Positions 9,701 through 17,288 of a stretch of DNA of 39,347 bases are shown one piece after another. The number at the start of each line of letters is the position of its first letter. Position 1 is the first letter of the stretch. The DNA is from an uncultured SAR116 cluster alpha proteobacterium (GTDB lineage: Bacteria > Pseudomonadota > Alphaproteobacteria > Puniceispirillales > Puniceispirillaceae): the NCBI GenBank assembly GCA_902573725.1, contig CACGLE010000013.1, positions 1-39,347 of the forward strand, written 5' to 3'. The notes under the pieces were generated by a model. That model was given only the letters and a program-made list of their open reading frames with translations, was not told the DNA's origin and did no database searches. The translations under genes and the position numbers were made by a program.

Positions 9701-9865
9701 AGGGTTGTTAGGCCCCATAAAAACCCTACCGTCAGTATCAAGTCTCAGATTTGGGATCCCAGCATAAACAATAAAAGCAATAGCAAACGTTAAAGGTACT
9801 AACCAATTGCGTTTACCAACAACAAAATCTGCAAATTTATCAAAAAACTGTTTTTTTTCAGACAC
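6740..9865 (-). CDS. RND/MMPL transporter fused to LolA-like lipoprotein-sorting domain
   Basis: A 1041-residue inner-membrane protein with three parts. Residues 1-400 and 400-762 are the two RND repeats, each a leading membrane helix, a periplasmic loop and a five-helix bundle. TLGIVVDDTVH (670-680) holds the paired Asp D676/D677 expected in the MMPL/HpnN-type proton relay. Residues about 800-1041 are an outer-membrane lipoprotein-sorting (LolA-like) domain, recognised from WIYLPAIKRVKRI and the following SSEFSYEDLG. Between them, residues 774-796 form an extra hydrophobic segment that ends in PVFA-S and looks like a signal peptide. These two families are usually separate neighbouring genes, so this is a fusion. 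The start is a GTG at 9865. The probable cargo is a lipid, hopanoid or other hydrophobic molecule, passed to the barrel protein encoded just downstream. Confidence 0.9.
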   Translation of the reverse strand: MSEKKQFFDKFADFVVGKRNWLVPLTFAIAFIVYAGIPNLRLDTDGRVFMGPNNPDKQTLDLFEQEFAKDDNINILFIPNDGVIFTPENLQIIDALTEDAWNLPYVRLVNSITRFQNTYSEGDMLVVEDLIPDPYSVTEDEALKAKKIAQSRIEIQRSLINDDASISAISIIFRLPGLDLASEIPAIMAEANPLIKKYRENYPNVNFQLTGSVPIGEAFAEASQKDGQSLTPAMLVAMLIIVGLLLKTALGVLSILLISVLSALVSLGALGWSFIPLNSATAVAPLMIITLAVASTVHILSSVRQTMVETTDRKIWAKKAISDHGLAISVAVFTTAIGFLSLNFSISPPFRQLGNMVAAGMVGIWVFTMFLLPALICWMPIRQAKASAFTDSLIMALCEWVIRYQKNLLIFIPIVVICSIAGMTQIKLEDDFIRYFDERFEIRQANDFYEDNIGGLNVMEYPVETGIESGINSIDYLEKVESFTSFLRNQPEISNVRSITDIIKQLNQNMNGDDSSFYKLPDTDEEASQYLFLYELSLGYGMDLTDQINVDRSAVRITAYVPRTTTAELQELDSRVQNWFKKNAPELQSPVTGQTHVYTMISAKDVPAMLQGTTLALIFISGVILLVLRNIKLGFISLIPNLVPAAMAFGLWGYSVGSVTLAVSIVVAMTLGIVVDDTVHFILKYADARKKGASAENAVRHAFQKVGMALTITSFALVVGFIILGQSGFAVNRDLARLTAVTLTAALFIDFLFLPPLLIWVEKMRKDSLFKNVKLLLPVGCLLLLPIMLSIKPVFASNEKGLEIAEETSKRDDGFINFTVEGQMILKNKAGKESLRKFKTTTLENPDPREGDKGIIVFLEPRDVKGTSLLTHSKIEPEDDSQWIYLPAIKRVKRISSSNRTGKFVSSEFSYEDLGSEEVMDNEHIWLLDLPCPTDAELTCAKVESRPKNPRSGYSKRVSYTDLDQYRVHRIEFYNRRGDLEKILTFTDFKLYLEQYWRAHEMEMENIQTGKSTTLSWNEYKFRVDISERDFTPQALERSSR

Positions 9866-10184
9866 TTACTCTGTACCTATTTCTATTTAATAGTAGCTTT
9901 ATCAAAAAACAAAGTATTATCTACTATTTTTTTTAAATCATTTTGTTTAGATTTTTTGAACGCTCTATTCTAATAGTTTATGCCAATAAATAATATAAAA
10001 TTCTTTTTCAAAAAATATATATTAATTTATATTTAGTTAAATATTTCTTGAAATGTATATTTTTTAAACATTTTTTTCGACTGTTTATAAAATCAAAAAA
10101 CAATCAACAATATTTTGATTTTCGTTATGTGCCATTTTCGTTTAATTCAAATATATTTTTTGATTATTTTACAAGCTATTAAGC
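9866..10184. other. AT-rich divergent intergenic region
   Basis: About 320 bases between the divergent RND-fusion gene (minus) and the EamA permease gene (plus). It is extremely AT-rich with long A and T runs. It must hold promoters in both directions, but I see no convincing operator palindrome, RNA fold or small gene. The real start of the permease may lie further right (see that entry), which would lengthen the region. Confidence 0.5.
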
Positions 10185-11186
10185 TTGCAAAAATTTTTAA
10201 CCTTTTTTATACACGGTATTCTAATAGCAAAAAATGAACTCTTTATTTTGAATAATCTTCATAAATTTTTTTATAATCTAAATAAGCTAGATCAAAAAAA
10301 ACTGGCTTGGTCTCTATTTGTTATTTGTCCCGGTTTCTTTGCTTCAAATATGGTTATGGCTCGAGCAATGGCTGACGTTATGCCACCAATGACGATGGCT
10401 TTAACAAGATGGCTTTTCGTCTCGATGATAATATCTGCTTTTTGCTGGCCTTGGATTAAGACAAATATGCAGATTATTTTTTCCGAATGGAAACATCTTA
10501 TTATTCTTGGTGGGTTTGGGATGGGACTTTGTGGAGGACCAGTATACCTAGCTGGAGAATACACCTCTGCAACAAATATTGGCTTAATTTATGCGTCCTC
10601 TCCGTTACTTATTTTATTAATTTCAGTATTTTTCCTAAAGGAGAAAATATCGTTTGTTCAAATAGTTGGTTTTTTAATGGGAGTTCTCGGAGTTCTATTG
10701 ATTTTAGTGAGGGGAAATTTAACCACCATTTTTTACATAGAGTTTAATAAAGGCGATTTGTGGATTTGTTCTGCAACTTTGTCTTTTGCGCTATATTCTC
10801 TCGGACTTAAATATTTTAAGACTAGAATTCCTAGTATAGTCCGTATTGGCTTAATGTCGGCGGCGGGAGTGCTTTGGCATTTACCCTTCACAATAATGGA
10901 ATTTATTTTTTGGAACAGAGAATTTGTACTCAGCGCACAAATGTTTCAAGGTCTCTTTATTCTGATTTTTATATCAAGCTTTGCGGCCTATGTAAGTTAT
11001 TCAAAAATTATTGCAATCCTTGGGGCGGCTAAAGCTGGAATGGTGCTTTATCTTTCTCCAATCTATGTTGCTATATTTGCTATATTTTTGCTTGGAGAAA
11101 ATCTTGCATGGTTTCACATAATTGGTTGTTTATTAATTATACCAGGAGTGTGGCTTACATCTTTAAAATCATATTCAGAACGTTAA
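10185..11186 (+). CDS. DMT-superfamily EamA permease
   Basis: A polytopic inner-membrane protein with about ten helices arranged as two EamA repeats (roughly residues 40-180 and 190-325). Family hallmarks include a PPMTMALTRW stretch at the helix 1/2 turn, an 'ATNIGLIYASSPLLI' stretch and, in the second repeat, 'GAAKAGMVLYLSPIYVA' followed by a 'LLGENLAWFHIIG' stretch. EamA carriers export or exchange metabolites such as amino acids, and the substrate cannot be told. The start is doubtful. The longest form begins with TTG at 10185 and another in-frame TTG lies at 10248, neither with a good ribosome site. The first ATG (near 10349) would remove half of helix 1, so an upstream non-ATG start is likely. 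It converges on the hydroxyacid dehydrogenase with a 25-base gap. Confidence 0.9.
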   Translation: MQKFLTFFIHGILIAKNELFILNNLHKFFYNLNKLDQKKLAWSLFVICPGFFASNMVMARAMADVMPPMTMALTRWLFVSMIISAFCWPWIKTNMQIIFSEWKHLIILGGFGMGLCGGPVYLAGEYTSATNIGLIYASSPLLILLISVFFLKEKISFVQIVGFLMGVLGVLLILVRGNLTTIFYIEFNKGDLWICSATLSFALYSLGLKYFKTRIPSIVRIGLMSAAGVLWHLPFTIMEFIFWNREFVLSAQMFQGLFILIFISSFAAYVSYSKIIAILGAAKAGMVLYLSPIYVAIFAIFLLGENLAWFHIIGCLLIIPGVWLTSLKSYSER

Positions 11187-11211
11187 TTATATTTAATTGC
11201 CAAAACTTGTG

Positions 11212-12177
11212 TCAAGTTACTTGGTCTAAAGGTCTCTTACCTGAGAAATATGCGTTCAAATTTTCAAGCGCCCGCAACCCCATCGCATCTCTGGTTTTTT
11301 CAGTTGCACTTCCTATATGCGGCAGCATAAAAACATTTTTTAGCGCTGAAAGTTTGGGGTTTCCTCCCGGCTCTTTTACAAAACAATCTAACCCAGCACC
11401 ACTAATTTTACCTGAAATGAGGGCGTCAATTAACGCTTGCTCATCTATTAATTTACCTCTTGCTGCATTAACAATTATGGCATTATTGGGCATTAATTGA
11501 ATTGTTTTTTTATTAATAATCTCTTGTGTCTCTAAAGTGGCAGGGCAATGCAAAGATAAAAAATCAGATATTCTTAAAAGTTCTTCCTTCGAGTTATGAT
11601 AGACTGCCCCTTTTTCCTGCTCTTTAGGTAATCTTTTTCGATTATGATAGTGTATTTGCATGTTAAGCCCACGAGCATTTCTAGCCATGGCCTGTCCGAC
11701 TCTTCCCATTCCAATGATGCCTAGTCGCTGACCGGTAACTTGTTTTCCTACCATAAAGCTAGGAGACCAAGAGTTCCATTTACCTTCTTTGATGATATTT
11801 TGAGCTTCAACTGCTCTTCTTGCAGCTCCCAAAAGGAGCAACATTGATATTTCGGCTGTCGCATCGGATAAAACATCCGGCGTGTTAGTAACTACTATAC
11901 CAATAGACTTAAGTGCATCTAAATCACAATGATCTGTTCCCACCGAATGGTTAGCGATTATTTTAAGTCTTTTATTAAAATTCTTAGCTACATCAGAGCT
12001 TATGATTTCGGAGTGACAAATTAAAAAAGCATCAACTTTAGAACTTAATTCAACCATCTCCTTTTTAGAAGCCGGCCTATCTATTTCAGGCAAATAAACT
12101 TCAAAGTTTTCTCTTGCTCTTTCGAGAGTTAATTGTGAGAGAAACCTACTTATCCATAGTCGCGGTTTTTTTGACAT
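11212..12177 (-). CDS. D-isomer-specific 2-hydroxyacid dehydrogenase
   Basis: A 321-residue NAD(P)-dependent cytoplasmic oxidoreductase that interconverts a 2-oxo acid and its D-2-hydroxy acid. The Rossmann motif is GMGRVG (residues 156-161). The catalytic set is complete: R240 (NAARGKLIDE), E269 (VKEPGGNP) and H287 (LPHIGSAT). The substrate-loop motif HSVGTDHCD at about 77-85 is of the glyoxylate/hydroxypyruvate reductase type. The protein is full length. It is the last gene of the TRAP operon, starting seven bases after the stop of a tiny membrane-protein gene. A 2-hydroxy or 2-oxo acid as the imported or released substrate would fit both this enzyme and the TakP-like binding protein encoded at the head of the operon (inference). 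Confidence 0.95.
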   Translation of the reverse strand: MSKKPRLWISRFLSQLTLERARENFEVYLPEIDRPASKKEMVELSSKVDAFLICHSEIISSDVAKNFNKRLKIIANHSVGTDHCDLDALKSIGIVVTNTPDVLSDATAEISMLLLLGAARRAVEAQNIIKEGKWNSWSPSFMVGKQVTGQRLGIIGMGRVGQAMARNARGLNMQIHYHNRKRLPKEQEKGAVYHNSKEELLRISDFLSLHCPATLETQEIINKKTIQLMPNNAIIVNAARGKLIDEQALIDALISGKISGAGLDCFVKEPGGNPKLSALKNVFMLPHIGSATEKTRDAMGLRALENLNAYFSGKRPLDQVT

Positions 12178-12184
12178 TTTGCCC

Positions 12185-12376
12185 TTATTTTTTTCTCATT
12201 TCGTCGAAAACATCGTACAGAGCAAAAATTGTGACAAACAGACTTATAATCCAAAACGGCAACCCTCCCCAAAAACCGGCAAAACCAGTTGATATACTGT
12301 GAGCGAGACCGAATATAAATAATAAAAACAATCCGTTGGCAATTAACGCTATAACTATTCGGCTAGTTTTTGACAT
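12185..12376 (-). CDS. Small two-helix membrane protein (63 residues)
   Basis: I do not recognise a family. The product has two hydrophobic segments, about residues 7-24 and 37-54, and a charged C-terminus (DEMRKK), so it is an inner-membrane protein. It is judged real because it has an AAGGA ribosome site about eight bases before its ATG, lies in the same orientation between the amidase and the dehydrogenase, and leaves only short gaps on both sides (35 and 7 bases). The opposite-strand frame over it lacks these signs. It might be an accessory to the TRAP system or a membrane-stress microprotein. Confidence 0.65.
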   Translation of the reverse strand: MSKTSRIVIALIANGLFLLFIFGLAHSISTGFAGFWGGLPFWIISLFVTIFALYDVFDEMRKK

Positions 12377-12411
12377 TTTTCTATAATCCTTTTTATTAAA
12401 ATTTAATTCAC

Positions 12412-13755
12412 TTAAGATGTTTTTTGCACAGATACTGCGTCAGTTAAATATTTTTGTAACCAATTAGCTGTCCTTATTAAACGGTCATCTTCTTCAAATT
12501 TACCTACCAACTGTACTCCAATTGGTAATCTGTTCTCACCGCTAAGAAGGGGGATATTAAAACATGGCAATCCGCAAAGTGTCCATATAGTGCAACAGAT
12601 CGGGTTTCCGGTGCTATTTTCTTTTAATAATGGTGGCTCTGATAAAGCAGATGGCGTTATAATAGCATCATAATCTAAAAATAAAGACTCAAAGAAATTT
12701 TGGGCTTCTTTTCTAATTTCTAATGCCAAACTAAGATCAGAAGCGCTAATTGATTTTGCTCTTTCCAACGCTTCTAAAATCAATTTATTCATTTTGCCAG
12801 GATTTTCTTGGTTAATTGGAGCTAAATTTTCTAATAATTGATATTCGTGAATTGTTTTATGGGCTGCAATCAATTTTTTGGTAGCTTCTTTGGCGTCAAC
12901 AGTTTCTATTTTATCTCCCAAAAGTTCCCTGATTTGAAGAAAACCATCTTTAACAGCATTATCTGAGTGATCTAAATATTCGAGACCCAACCAGACAAAC
13001 TTTGGTTCTATAGGGGGCGGTTCGGTAATTATTTTAGTTAAACTGGGTCTCGGGACGGGTCTACTACTAGGGTCCCTACTGTCAAAGTCTGATAAAACAT
13101 CATTTACAATAGCCAGGTCTTCTAGACAATTAGCAAATATTCCCATTTGGTCTAATGTTTTTGATGTCTCTAAAACACCTGTCCGCGGAATTATACCGCT
13201 ACTTGGCTTTATAGCATATACGCCACAATAAGAAGCCGGCCTTATTACCGACCCATTTGTTTGACTGCCAATGGCAATTGGGACATGACCCGCGGCGACT
13301 GCCGATGCAGAACCAGAAGACGAACCTCCCGGACTATAGGCTTTATTTATTGGGTTTTTTGTAACTGAAGGGTTCATAAAAGCAAACTCTGTTGTAACCG
13401 TTTTACCAACCACTATAGCCCCTGCCATCTCCAATAGTTCAATAATACGTGCTGGCGATTCTGGTTTTCTGTCGGTAAATATGCTACTTCCAAAACTTGT
13501 GGGAAGATTTACTGTATCAACTATGTCTTTAATACCAACAGGAACACCGTGGAGGGGGCCAATAGCTTTCCCGGATTTTCTCATGCTATCGAGCATGTTT
13601 GCTCTGTCTGAAGATCCATCTCTATCCAAACATACCCATGCTCGGATCTCATTATCGTCCATGTCAATATTTTCAAAACATTTTTCCAACACAGAAATTG
13701 CGGTGAGAGACCCTTCACTTATGCCCTTAACAATTTCATGAGCTTTAAAAAACAT
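12412..13755 (-). CDS. Amidase-signature family hydrolase
   Basis: A 447-residue enzyme of the amidase-signature family (Ser-cisSer-Lys hydrolases that cleave amides to carboxylate and ammonia). Counting from the ATG at 13755, the catalytic Lys is K76 (GVPVGIKDIVD), the cis-Ser region is SPGGSSSGSA (S145/S146) and the nucleophile is S169 in GSQTNGSVIRP. The canonical version of that last segment has Thr-Gly-Gly before Ser, so Thr-Asn-Gly is a mild variant. There is no signal peptide, so it acts in the cytoplasm. A TTG at 13767 could extend the N-terminus by four residues. It starts 18 bases after the dctM stop, so it is in the TRAP operon and probably acts on the imported compound. Aspartyl/glutamyl-tRNA amidotransferase subunit A is unlikely, since no gatB or gatC is present. 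Confidence 0.93.
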   Translation of the reverse strand: MFFKAHEIVKGISEGSLTAISVLEKCFENIDMDDNEIRAWVCLDRDGSSDRANMLDSMRKSGKAIGPLHGVPVGIKDIVDTVNLPTSFGSSIFTDRKPESPARIIELLEMAGAIVVGKTVTTEFAFMNPSVTKNPINKAYSPGGSSSGSASAVAAGHVPIAIGSQTNGSVIRPASYCGVYAIKPSSGIIPRTGVLETSKTLDQMGIFANCLEDLAIVNDVLSDFDSRDPSSRPVPRPSLTKIITEPPPIEPKFVWLGLEYLDHSDNAVKDGFLQIRELLGDKIETVDAKEATKKLIAAHKTIHEYQLLENLAPINQENPGKMNKLILEALERAKSISASDLSLALEIRKEAQNFFESLFLDYDAIITPSALSEPPLLKENSTGNPICCTIWTLCGLPCFNIPLLSGENRLPIGVQLVGKFEEDDRLIRTANWLQKYLTDAVSVQKTS

Positions 13756-13773
13756 TACACCACTCAAAAATGC

Positions 13774-15138
13774 TTAGTCTATGTAAGGTCCAAAAAGATA
13801 GTCAGGCAACCAAAGTGCAATACCTGGAAATTGATATAAAAGTACCATACTAGAAATCACTATCACGAGATATGGGAATATGCCCTTAAAAATTTCCACC
13901 AATTCAATTTGATCTTTAAGCACACCCTTCAAATAATATGCCGACATAGCCATAGGAGGAGTAAGAAAGGATGTTTGAAGGTTGAGTGCGACAAGCATCG
14001 CGAAAAAATAGGGGTTTACCCCGAATGCATCTAACATTGGGAGAAAAATTGGAACAAAAATAATTAATATCTCAGACCACTCTAATGGCCAGCCGAGGAC
14101 GAATATAATCATTTGTACCATAACCAGAAATTGCCATGGCTGAAGGTTCATTCCAAGCACCCAGTGTTCAATAACATCATGACCACCTAGGTAGGAAAAT
14201 ACTGATGCGAAAGTCCACGAGCCCACAAACAACCAACATACCATTGCTGTAGCCTTTGCTGTGAGAAAGACAGAATCCTTTACTTTTTCCCACGTTAAAG
14301 ATCTATATAAAATCGCCAAAACTAACCCACCTAGAGCGCCCATAGCTGCAGCTTCTGCTGGCGTTGCCAAGCCCCCTAGAATTGAGCCTAAGACAGCTGC
14401 TATCAGTGCCGTTAAAGGAACGAATGAAACTAAAAGGTCAAAATATATTTTTGATACTGATGGAACGTCCTCATCGCGAGGTTTTGGAGCCAATTTTGGT
14501 TGAACAGACACTCTCAAAATAACATAAACGATGTATAAACCAGCTAACAGAAGGCCTGGAAACATGGCAGCGGCATACAATCTTAATGGAGACAACTCAG
14601 CAATTGCAGAGTATACAATTAACATAATTGAAGGCGGTATTAATATGCCCAAAGTTCCGCCTGCACAAATAACTCCAGACGCAAATTGCTTATTATAACC
14701 AGCACTCGCCATAGCTGGAAATGCCAAAAGTCCCATTAACGTTACAACGGCACCAACTATTCCTGAGGCGGTAGAAAAAACGGCACAAGTCAATAGGGCG
14801 GCAATCGCCATAGAGCCAGGTAAATTTCTTGCAGCCATCTGCAAGGAATAAAAAAGACGGTTTACAATATTTGCTCTTTCTACAACGTACCCCATAAATA
14901 AGAACAATGGTATTGCTACCAAGGTATCATTTTCCATAACCGAATAGGTATTTTGGTTAAGTAAATAAAAAATATTATTATTAAAAACATCAGAAAAAGT
15001 CTCTATACCTCCTTGATAGTAAGCATAGTAACCAAAGCCAACTCCCATTGCGATTAATGTAAAGGCTATAGGGAATCCAAGCAAAACTAACACGATGAAT
15101 AAGCAAAGCATAAAAATGGCAATTTGTGGATCGGTCAT
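13774..15138 (-). CDS. dctM: TRAP transporter large permease (DctM type)
   Basis: A 454-residue inner-membrane protein with about twelve helices, the large, sodium-coupled translocating subunit of a TRAP importer. Typical segments are 'LVAIPLFLFMGYVVERANI' near residues 69-87, 'GTLGILIPPSIMLIVYSA' around 162-179 and 'FLTPPMAMSAYYLKGV' near the C-terminus. The length fits the larger DctM class that pairs with TakP-like binding proteins. An AGGA ribosome site precedes the ATG. It follows dctQ by 29 bases and is followed by the amidase after 18, so expression is shared. Confidence 0.96.
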   Translation of the reverse strand: MTDPQIAIFMLCLFIVLVLLGFPIAFTLIAMGVGFGYYAYYQGGIETFSDVFNNNIFYLLNQNTYSVMENDTLVAIPLFLFMGYVVERANIVNRLFYSLQMAARNLPGSMAIAALLTCAVFSTASGIVGAVVTLMGLLAFPAMASAGYNKQFASGVICAGGTLGILIPPSIMLIVYSAIAELSPLRLYAAAMFPGLLLAGLYIVYVILRVSVQPKLAPKPRDEDVPSVSKIYFDLLVSFVPLTALIAAVLGSILGGLATPAEAAAMGALGGLVLAILYRSLTWEKVKDSVFLTAKATAMVCWLFVGSWTFASVFSYLGGHDVIEHWVLGMNLQPWQFLVMVQMIIFVLGWPLEWSEILIIFVPIFLPMLDAFGVNPYFFAMLVALNLQTSFLTPPMAMSAYYLKGVLKDQIELVEIFKGIFPYLVIVISSMVLLYQFPGIALWLPDYLFGPYID

Positions 15139-15167
15139 ATTGTGTCCTAATCGGGATTTGTATTTAA

Positions 15168-15728
15168 TTAATTGTTTTGACTGGTCAGAATGTCCTCAGT
15201 CTCTTTTGAATCACTAAGGCGAGGCATCCATTTACCTGAACGCATTGCCCTCCAACAACGCACTAACTCCGCAAAACCCTGAAGAATGAGCAAAAAGCCG
15301 GCCAACGGTATGAGAGTTTTAAAGAAATATATTTGAATGCGAGCTGGTGAATTCCAACTTACCTCTTTATATCTCCAACTGTCAGAAGCAATCTCCCAAC
15401 CATACCAAAACAAAGCTAACATTCCGGGAAAAAAGAAAATTAAATAGAGAACGAAATCTATTGTTGCCTGCCATTTTACTGGAAATAAGCGGTACAAAAC
15501 ATCTCCCCTAACATGCGTGTCTTGGGCCAGTGCGTATGGACCGGCCATCAAAAACAAAGCCCCATACATTTGTATCATCATGTCAAAAGCCCAAACTGTT
15601 GGAGAATTAAGCACATAACGAACAAATACTTCGTAGGAAACTGAAAATGTAAGGATTAAGATGCACCATCCAAATGCTCTACCAACCCATACACTCAAAC
15701 TCTCTATCATGTATACAAATGATGTCAC
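15168..15728 (-). CDS. dctQ: TRAP transporter small permease (DctQ type)
   Basis: A 186-residue protein with four hydrophobic helices (roughly 15-32, 52-68, 90-108 and 135-152), the usual layout of the small TRAP membrane subunit. The 'YEVFVRYVLNSPTVWAFDM' segment near residues 28-46 is the classic DctQ signature. It forms the membrane complex with DctM. The start may be the GTG at 15728, which has a GGTGGGA ribosome-site-like stretch, or the ATG at 15710, which begins at the conserved MIES. It is separated from dctP by about 107 bases that contain a terminator-like hairpin. Confidence 0.93.
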   Translation of the reverse strand: MTSFVYMIESLSVWVGRAFGWCILILTFSVSYEVFVRYVLNSPTVWAFDMMIQMYGALFLMAGPYALAQDTHVRGDVLYRLFPVKWQATIDFVLYLIFFFPGMLALFWYGWEIASDSWRYKEVSWNSPARIQIYFFKTLIPLAGFLLILQGFAELVRCWRAMRSGKWMPRLSDSKETEDILTSQNN

Positions 15729-15790
15729 AGTATCCCACCCGTCGGATATTTTGTTAACCTAAGATTACCTACATATCTTTCGTAAAATAA

Positions 15791-15827
15791 AAAAAAGTTT
15801 GACCGAAAAATTTCGGTCAAACTTTTT
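15791..15827 (-). terminator. Hairpin with T-run between dctP and dctQ
   Basis: Inverted repeat GTTTGACCGA / TCGGTCAAAC (15797-15806 and 15813-15822), flanked by an A-run on the left and a T-run on the right, so it reads as an intrinsic terminator on either strand. It begins nine bases after the dctP stop. Since dctQ and dctM lie downstream on the same strand, it is more likely a partial terminator or 3'-end stabiliser that gives more binding protein than permease. Confidence 0.85.
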
Positions 15828-15835
15828 AAAAAGTA

Positions 15836-16930
15836 TCAACCAAAATGGTGATTGTAAGCCATTTTATAATCTGGTTGATTGAGGTTCAAATAGTTCATCA
15901 CTTCTTTAGCATAAGCCTTCTGGGAATCCACTACTTTTGAAAAGAATGGGTCTTCCGCTGAAATTCGATCAACAACTATATCCCAGGCTTCCAATTGTGC
16001 TTTCATCACAGAATCTGGAGTTCTGTAGACATTAACACCCATATCTTTTAGTTTTCCTAAATCTTCAGAATAACGCTTTGTGTTATGCCAGTAGAAGTTT
16101 GAGTTTTCAGCCTCTGAAGCATACTTCAGGATAGCTTGAAGTTCTGCAGGTAAAGATTCGTACTTTTTCTTGTTAAACGATACCTCAAAGAATTCCTGTG
16201 ATTGATGGAAGGAACCAAGGTGATAATGCTTGGAAACATCTTGCATGCCAAAGTCTTTGTCAGATGTTGGGTTATTGAATTCAGCAGCATCAATCAATCC
16301 AGATTTCATTGCAGGTTGAATCTCACCACCAGGTAGCTGTACAACAGACATGCCCATTTCCATTAAGACGTCAGCTGCCAATCCAACTGTTCTATATTTT
16401 AATCCGTCCATCTGAGATGCATCTTTAATTTCTTCTTTAAACCAACCCATTGGCTGAGCTGGCATCGCTGAGTTGAAAAATGAAACGATGTTTAGTCCTA
16501 GCGAGTCGAATAACTCGTTAAGTAACTCCATTCCACCGCCGTAATGACACCAACCAAGCACTTCTTGAGATGACCAACCGTAACAAGGTCCTGTGCCAAA
16601 CAACGAAGCAGCTTTTGATTTTGAGTACCAGTAAGCAGGAACATAGTGACAAGCATCTAAAACTCCTCTATGAACCGCGTCTTGCATCTGACTAGTTTTT
16701 ACGACAGCATTGACCGCTAGCAAATCAATTTTTAGAGCGTCTCCCGCCATCTCATGTACTCTATCGACATAGGATTGCGCATTTTCCAGGAAAATTCCAC
16801 CACCCCAAGCAGCCTGCATTTTAAGTGTGAATGAATGTGAACCGGAAATAGCTGGTGTTGATAATGCCGTCGCTGACGCGCCAGCAATCGCAGCACCAGT
16901 CAAAAAATTTCTTCTGTTAGTGTTTGACAT
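15836..16930 (-). CDS. dctP: TRAP transporter substrate-binding protein (TakP-like), Tat signal
   Basis: A 364-residue periplasmic binding protein of the DctP/TakP class. It begins with a twin-arginine signal, NRRNFLTGAAIAG, ending near the PAIS-GSH boundary. TakP-type features include 'GWCHYGGGMELLNEL', the carboxylate-binding Arg in MDGLKYRTVG, and the GGEIQPAMKSGLIDAAE motif. At the position where TakP has a Trp after the Glu, this protein has Phe. The family binds 2-oxo acids, lactate or related monocarboxylates, often with a metal or sodium ion. The ATG at 16930 is chosen over an upstream in-frame one at 16987 because it has a GGGAG ribosome site and starts the Tat signal. It heads the operon. 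Confidence 0.95.
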   Translation of the reverse strand: MSNTNRRNFLTGAAIAGASATALSTPAISGSHSFTLKMQAAWGGGIFLENAQSYVDRVHEMAGDALKIDLLAVNAVVKTSQMQDAVHRGVLDACHYVPAYWYSKSKAASLFGTGPCYGWSSQEVLGWCHYGGGMELLNELFDSLGLNIVSFFNSAMPAQPMGWFKEEIKDASQMDGLKYRTVGLAADVLMEMGMSVVQLPGGEIQPAMKSGLIDAAEFNNPTSDKDFGMQDVSKHYHLGSFHQSQEFFEVSFNKKKYESLPAELQAILKYASEAENSNFYWHNTKRYSEDLGKLKDMGVNVYRTPDSVMKAQLEAWDIVVDRISAEDPFFSKVVDSQKAYAKEVMNYLNLNQPDYKMAYNHHFG

Positions 16931-17037
16931 AATTTTCTCCCTTTTTAAACTTAGGAGGTTAAATAACATCATTCTTTCGCAAATCAATCTGAATTAAACT
17001 TTTTCTTATAAAAACCACCTTAATTTATTAGTTTATT

Positions 17038-17049
17038 ACCAATATTGGT
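17038..17049. promoter_or_regulatory. Perfect 12-base palindrome upstream of dctP
   Basis: ACCAATATTGGT is a perfect inverted repeat about 108 bases before the dctP ATG and about 240 before the redoxin gene. It lies inside the roughly 358-base divergent region 16931-17288, which is otherwise AT-rich without a gene. It is a candidate operator for the TRAP operon. No regulator gene is next to it, so which protein would bind is unknown. Confidence 0.45.
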
Positions 17050-17288
17050 CAGTAAAAAGTAATTTTATAACATTTTTGAAAATTTTGAAACCCTTTAGGT
17101 TACTTAAGATTTATGTTTTACACCTTTCAAAATTTTGATTCTCAAAGAATAAGAACAATTACAGAGCAGTGAATTTGAAATAATTGCCTTTTTTTTAGGC
17201 TTCCTTGTCGAATTTGGATTGGTTAATGATTCGCAGACCATCGACTGGTATGTTTTGTTTTGGAGAAATTCTCGAAAAGGAATTAGTG

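Noticed and set aside
11204-11218. Inverted repeat AACTTG-TGT-CAAGTT between convergent genes
   Set aside because: The stem is only six bases, overlaps the dehydrogenase stop and lacks a T-run, so it is not a credible terminator.
16931-16987. 19-residue N-terminal extension of the TRAP binding protein
   Set aside because: The ATG at 16930 has the ribosome site and starts the Tat signal directly.
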